From the NCBI GenBank assembly GCA_021372695.1, contig JAJFTY010000149.1, forward strand, positions 16,853 through 80,852: a stretch of DNA of 64,000 bases. Reading direction: 5' to 3'. Position numbers and translations under genes: made by a program. The first letter of the stretch is position 1. Every line of letters starts with the position of its first letter. The notes beneath the pieces are model-generated. The model did no database searches, had not been told where the DNA came from, and saw only the letters and a list, made by a program, of their open reading frames with translations. This DNA comes from Deltaproteobacteria bacterium. GTDB lineage: Bacteria; Desulfobacterota; Syntrophia; Syntrophales; UBA5619. This document shows positions 60,888-64,000 of the stretch, piece after piece.

Positions 60888-61892
60888 ATGCCCATGGAGG
60901 ATCTCCGTCCCGTGAAGAAGAAATTGCTACTGATCGCAACCGGCGGCACCATATCGTCGGAGAGGGGCGACAAAACCCCGGGATATGCAGCCAAACGAAG
61001 TGGAGAAGAGCTGCTCTCGGGTCTCGCTTTGGAAGACCACCCCGTGGAGACGATCGATTTCAGAAAGATCAACAGCACCTACATGACCCCCCGGGATATG
61101 CTGGAGTTGGGGATACTCCTCAGGGAGTCTCTTCAAAGGGATGACATCGCGGGCGCGGTCGTCACCCATGGCACCTCCACGCTGGAAGAGACGGCCTTCC
61201 TCCTGGACCTGCTGCTCCATACGCGAAAACCAGTCGTCCTGACCGGGTCTCAGCGGCCGGCCAGTGCCGAGTGGCCTGACGGGCCGTCCAACCTTGAGGC
61301 AGCCTTCAGGGTCGCCGGTGACCCGGCGGCGGACGATCAGGGCGTGCTCGTGGCGTTTGCCGAGCGCATCCATATCGGCCGTGAAGTCCGCAAGGTTCAT
61401 ACCACGGCGCTGCAGGCTTTTGCCGGCGGAGAGGTGGGGTTCGTCTACCCGGACCGGGTAGGCATCAAAGGAACCCGCCACGAGAGATTTACCCTGAAAT
61501 GGCCGATCGGCCCGCTTCCAACCGTCGACATCATCCCCTTCTACAGCGGGGCGGACGGCAGGTACTTTGGCACAGCCTTGGAGGCAGGCGCAGCCGGTCT
61601 GGTGGTCGAAGGGCTGGGCATGGGCAACGTGAACGAAGCCTATTATCAGGGAATCATCGAGGCGCGGGGGGCCGGCCTTCCCGTGGTGCTCACGACGCGT
61701 TGTTTCTCCGGGCGGGTTGTCCCCTGCTACGGCTATCCCGGCGGAGGCGCCTCCCTGAAAAAGTGGGGCGTCGTGTTCGGCGGCAGCCTCTCCAGCCCCA
61801 AGGCCAGGATATTGTTGATGCTCGCTCTGGCCGCGGGCTATGGCCCCGGCGAACTTCAGGATATCTTTGACCAGACATCGTCAATGGATTAA
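60888..61892 (+). CDS. Asparaginase/glutaminase family protein with altered active-site triplet
   Basis: The 334-residue protein is an asparaginase-type amidohydrolase. The first catalytic threonine is in ATGGTISS (Thr21). The second motif reads THGTSTLEETA (residues 93-103), where classical enzymes have HGTDTxxET; thus the active-site aspartate is replaced by serine. The lysine motif REVRKVHTTAL is present. The substitution may alter substrate preference or lower activity. No signal peptide is present, so the enzyme is cytoplasmic. It starts 4 bp after the DUF1648 gene and is probably co-transcribed with it. Confidence 0.88.
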   Translation: MPMEDLRPVKKKLLLIATGGTISSERGDKTPGYAAKRSGEELLSGLALEDHPVETIDFRKINSTYMTPRDMLELGILLRESLQRDDIAGAVVTHGTSTLEETAFLLDLLLHTRKPVVLTGSQRPASAEWPDGPSNLEAAFRVAGDPAADDQGVLVAFAERIHIGREVRKVHTTALQAFAGGEVGFVYPDRVGIKGTRHERFTLKWPIGPLPTVDIIPFYSGADGRYFGTALEAGAAGLVVEGLGMGNVNEAYYQGIIEARGAGLPVVLTTRCFSGRVVPCYGYPGGGASLKKWGVVFGGSLSSPKARILLMLALAAGYGPGELQDIFDQTSSMD

Positions 61893-62013
61893 CGACGAGT
61901 GAAACCCTTTGGTGACGGGCGTTGACCATGGACGAATCGCTGAACCGCCGCCGAATACCGTGCGGTCGTGATTGGTGTGGCTGTCTCCTCGGATGCGATC
62001 GGCAACATATCCC

Positions 62014-62042
62014 TTGACAGGGATCGAACCTCCTTTTATTGT
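62014..62042 (+). promoter_or_regulatory. Promoter of the second dockerin-type secreted protein
   Basis: TTGACA (62014-62019), 17 bases, TATTGT (62037-62042). The rest of the 339-bp gap (61893-62231) shows no gene or structured element. The leader would be about 180 bases. Confidence 0.55.
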
Positions 62043-62231
62043 TCAGACGAACGCCGTCTTCATTGAAATAACGCGATTCGCCGCTCAAACCTGATCAGCC
62101 ACCTCTTGATGATCCGTCATCCTCTCTTTTCCCTCCACCAAGGCGCCTCCGCTTCCCGTTCATGATCGCTGTCCCCTCTTTGAATCAAGACGCCTGCGCC
62201 TCGCCGGGCAGGAGATCGGAGGAAAAGGGAA

Positions 62232-64000
62232 ATGCTGCGAACCCTGAAGGACAACTTCCTGTGGGTCTTGACCCTCACGATCGTTCTGAACCTTCTTCCG
62301 GTGGAGAACGCCTGCGGTCAATCGGGCTCCACGGGCAACGTGGGGCTCTCCACCTCTATTTTCGCTCTTCAGTCTGCGGCAGATCTTCGCAACCCCTTGC
62401 CGGGAGATCTGCCGCTGGCAGACGTCGATGGGGACGGGGATATCGATCTGAAAGATGCGATCATCGCTTTGCGGATTCTTGCCGGTATTCGCGGCGGCGA
62501 AATCGGCATCGACACCGGCGACATTTTCGCATTGGTCTCCGATCCCGGTGGACATCCGGTGCCATTCGCCAGGGTGGGCGACTCTGCGCTGACCGATGAA
62601 CAGGGAATGGCCATGGGAACAGTGTCCGCAACCGGCGACGTCTGGACGAAAGTGTCAGCCGGCGGATACGCACCGAACTATATCCGCCAAATCGGGATGA
62701 CCGTGAATGAAAGAAGATTGTTTGAAACCACCCTGACGCCCTCGAACCTGAGTTGGAACTATCTGCCCGGTGAGGACAATCCTCTGATCGTGGGCGATGC
62801 GGCCGCACCGGCCATCACCATTTCTGCCGGCCCGGGCATCTTTCCCCCGGGAACGGTCCTTCACCTGGCGATGCTGGAACCTGTGCGGATCGGTCCGCGA
62901 TTCGCCCCCTTGAGTTCCGGATATTCCGGATATCTTCGAAACGCCTTTTCCTTCGAAGCCGTCGACGAGAATGGAGATGCCGCGGCCATGGACCTCAACG
63001 GGACCATTTCGGCAAGGATCCGGGATGACGGATCGTCGGGAGACGATCCGGTTCTCGCCTCTTTCAACCCCGAAACGGCGACATGGGAAGTCGTCGAGGG
63101 AGCCGCGGCGCGCGTCGATGACAACCATGTGGCGGTGACGCTTCCCCATTTGTCATTTTTCGGGCTGTTCGGGCAAACCCCGGCCGACGATTCAGGGGAT
63201 GCCTATCAGGAAGGGCTCAGCCGCCTGTTGAACCACGACGCGCCCAATCAGGATCAGGCCCTGGCCGATCTTGCGGCCGGCGCCCGGGAATATGCCGGAA
63301 ACAATCGAAACGAGTTCGGAAAGCATCGCCTGATTGTTGCAGCCGGAGCGGCATTCGAGCAGGGTCAGGCCGAACTGGGGAATTCGCTCATGGAAGAGGC
63401 CAAGCAGATCGTGCGGGAAATGGCGGCGCGCCTGCTGAACGTGGACGAATGCCCGAAGGTTCGCGAGACGCTCCTGGTGCATGAACAGGTCATGCTGCTG
63501 GGCGTTTCGGAGTACGATCAACCTCTCTATGACAAACTTCAGGAATATTACAAAAAATGCAACCCCTGGTCGGGAACGGTCAAGTACACTTTCTTCTTCA
63601 ATGACACTTGGCCGCAGTCGGATGACGCTGACATGAAATACAGCAGCGGCGATCGGAGCTGGTCCGAAACCCACGACATCACATTCTCCGTACACCCGGA
63701 AAACCAGTCGCTGGCCGGCGAGAGCAACGTGACCGTAAAATTCCCGAAGGTGATCTATAAGAACGACGCCGACAACAACCCGGAATGCGGCGATGACTAC
63801 GTGAATCTGGGCGCATGGTCCGAGCCCTGCCCCGGGAAACTCTGGCTCGAATTCGAAGGAGCCTACGTCAATGGCGTGTTTTCGATCAGCCCGCCGGTGG
63901 TCAGACCGACCGATCCGGACACGCCCGTCGCCATCTATCACCTCTACCAGGCGAAGATGTGGGGTGAAGAGTCGGGCGCCTGCGCCGTCGAGCTGAACAT
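62232..64000 (+). CDS. Large secreted protein with N-terminal dockerin-like motif, partial
   Basis: The frame from ATG 62232 stays open to the window end (589 codons) and continues beyond it. A signal-peptide-like N-terminus (hydrophobic FLWVLTLTIVLNLLPV) is followed at about residues 60-84 by LADVDGDGDIDLKDAIIALR and LAGIRGG, an EF-hand/dockerin-like repeat. The next segment resembles a carboxypeptidase-regulatory-type beta domain (GHPVPFARVGDSALTDEQG). Later residues, about 310-420, are helical. The first Shine-Dalgarno-like element is AGGA/GGGA before the ATG. It shares the dockerin-like motif with the protein at 16298-20758. Confidence 0.72.
   Translation, partial: MLRTLKDNFLWVLTLTIVLNLLPVENACGQSGSTGNVGLSTSIFALQSAADLRNPLPGDLPLADVDGDGDIDLKDAIIALRILAGIRGGEIGIDTGDIFALVSDPGGHPVPFARVGDSALTDEQGMAMGTVSATGDVWTKVSAGGYAPNYIRQIGMTVNERRLFETTLTPSNLSWNYLPGEDNPLIVGDAAAPAITISAGPGIFPPGTVLHLAMLEPVRIGPRFAPLSSGYSGYLRNAFSFEAVDENGDAAAMDLNGTISARIRDDGSSGDDPVLASFNPETATWEVVEGAAARVDDNHVAVTLPHLSFFGLFGQTPADDSGDAYQEGLSRLLNHDAPNQDQALADLAAGAREYAGNNRNEFGKHRLIVAAGAAFEQGQAELGNSLMEEAKQIVREMAARLLNVDECPKVRETLLVHEQVMLLGVSEYDQPLYDKLQEYYKKCNPWSGTVKYTFFFNDTWPQSDDADMKYSSGDRSWSETHDITFSVHPENQSLAGESNVTVKFPKVIYKNDADNNPECGDDYVNLGAWSEPCPGKLWLEFEGAYVNGVFSISPPVVRPTDPDTPVAIYHLYQAKMWGEESGACAVELN

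Overview
The window is GC-rich, densely coding bacterial DNA. Its gene content suggests a strict or near-strict anaerobe of the former Deltaproteobacteria (Desulfobacterota), perhaps a Syntrophales-like organism. The evidence is a lactate-oxidation LutABC-type module, the formate dehydrogenase maturation factor FdhE, subunits of a sodium-pumping decarboxylase, an adenosylcobalamin-dependent ribonucleotide reductase, an AMP-forming acyl-CoA synthetase, a TctABC importer and what reads as a selenoprotein. This assignment is an inference from gene families. No rRNA or marker phylogeny is available in the window.

Layout: 0-4 kb holds small envelope and lipoprotein genes, YjbQ, a PilZ protein, an M48 metalloprotease and a Bcp-type peroxiredoxin with an in-frame UGA at the peroxidatic position. 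4-7 kb has tRNA-Leu(GAG), tpiA-secG, an MBL-fold hydrolase and a flavin-binding protein. 7-16.3 kb has a 1404-residue dikinase-like protein followed by a GH15-otsA-otsB trehalose operon in which OtsA is fused to a membrane sensor-like region. 16.3-20.8 kb is one giant secreted multidomain protein. 20.8-24.4 kb is gap-pgk plus a second, divergent GAPDH. 24.5-26.4 kb has a MITE-like palindrome, nth and fdhE. 27-34.6 kb has tctCBA-mmgE/prpD, a small decarboxylase gamma subunit with a beta subunit, terC and mobB. 34.6-37.4 kb is lutC plus a LutB-LutA fusion. 37.6-46.1 kb has an acyl-CoA synthetase, a hybrid histidine kinase, lemA, a DUF350 gene and a protein with three tandem Hint (intein-like) domains ahead of two Tim44-like domains. 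46.1-54 kb has nrdJ with a pair of NrdR boxes, an MFS transporter, a flavodoxin-like reductase, a zinc alcohol dehydrogenase and a ClpX-like ATPase. 54.3-57.9 kb is a heterodimeric ABC exporter. 58-64 kb has OsmC, a PAS kinase without its phosphoacceptor histidine, a DUF1648 protein, an asparaginase homologue and the start of a second large secreted protein with a dockerin-like motif.

How it works together: central carbon genes (tpiA, gap, pgk, trehalose genes) are interspersed with organic-acid uptake and oxidation (tctCBA, mmgE/prpD, lutABC, acyl-CoA synthetase, decarboxylase pump) and redox housekeeping (peroxiredoxin, OsmC, flavoproteins). FdhE and MobB fit molybdenum- or tungsten-dependent formate dehydrogenases, often selenoproteins in such organisms; that agrees with, but does not prove, selenocysteine use here.

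Most promoters found by eye are strong sigma70-type sites (TTGAC-like, 16-18 nt, TATACT/TACAAT-like). Two of them (upstream of the dikinase-like gene and mobB) put the predicted transcription start exactly on the A of the ATG, with no Shine-Dalgarno sequence. Several intergenic regions carry palindromic repeat elements. No CRISPR array, phage, insertion sequence transposase or rRNA was seen. The most unusual items are the UGA-containing peroxiredoxin with its SECIS-like hairpin, the triple-Hint Tim44-like protein, the dikinase chimera and the 190-bp palindrome flanked by 14-bp direct repeats.
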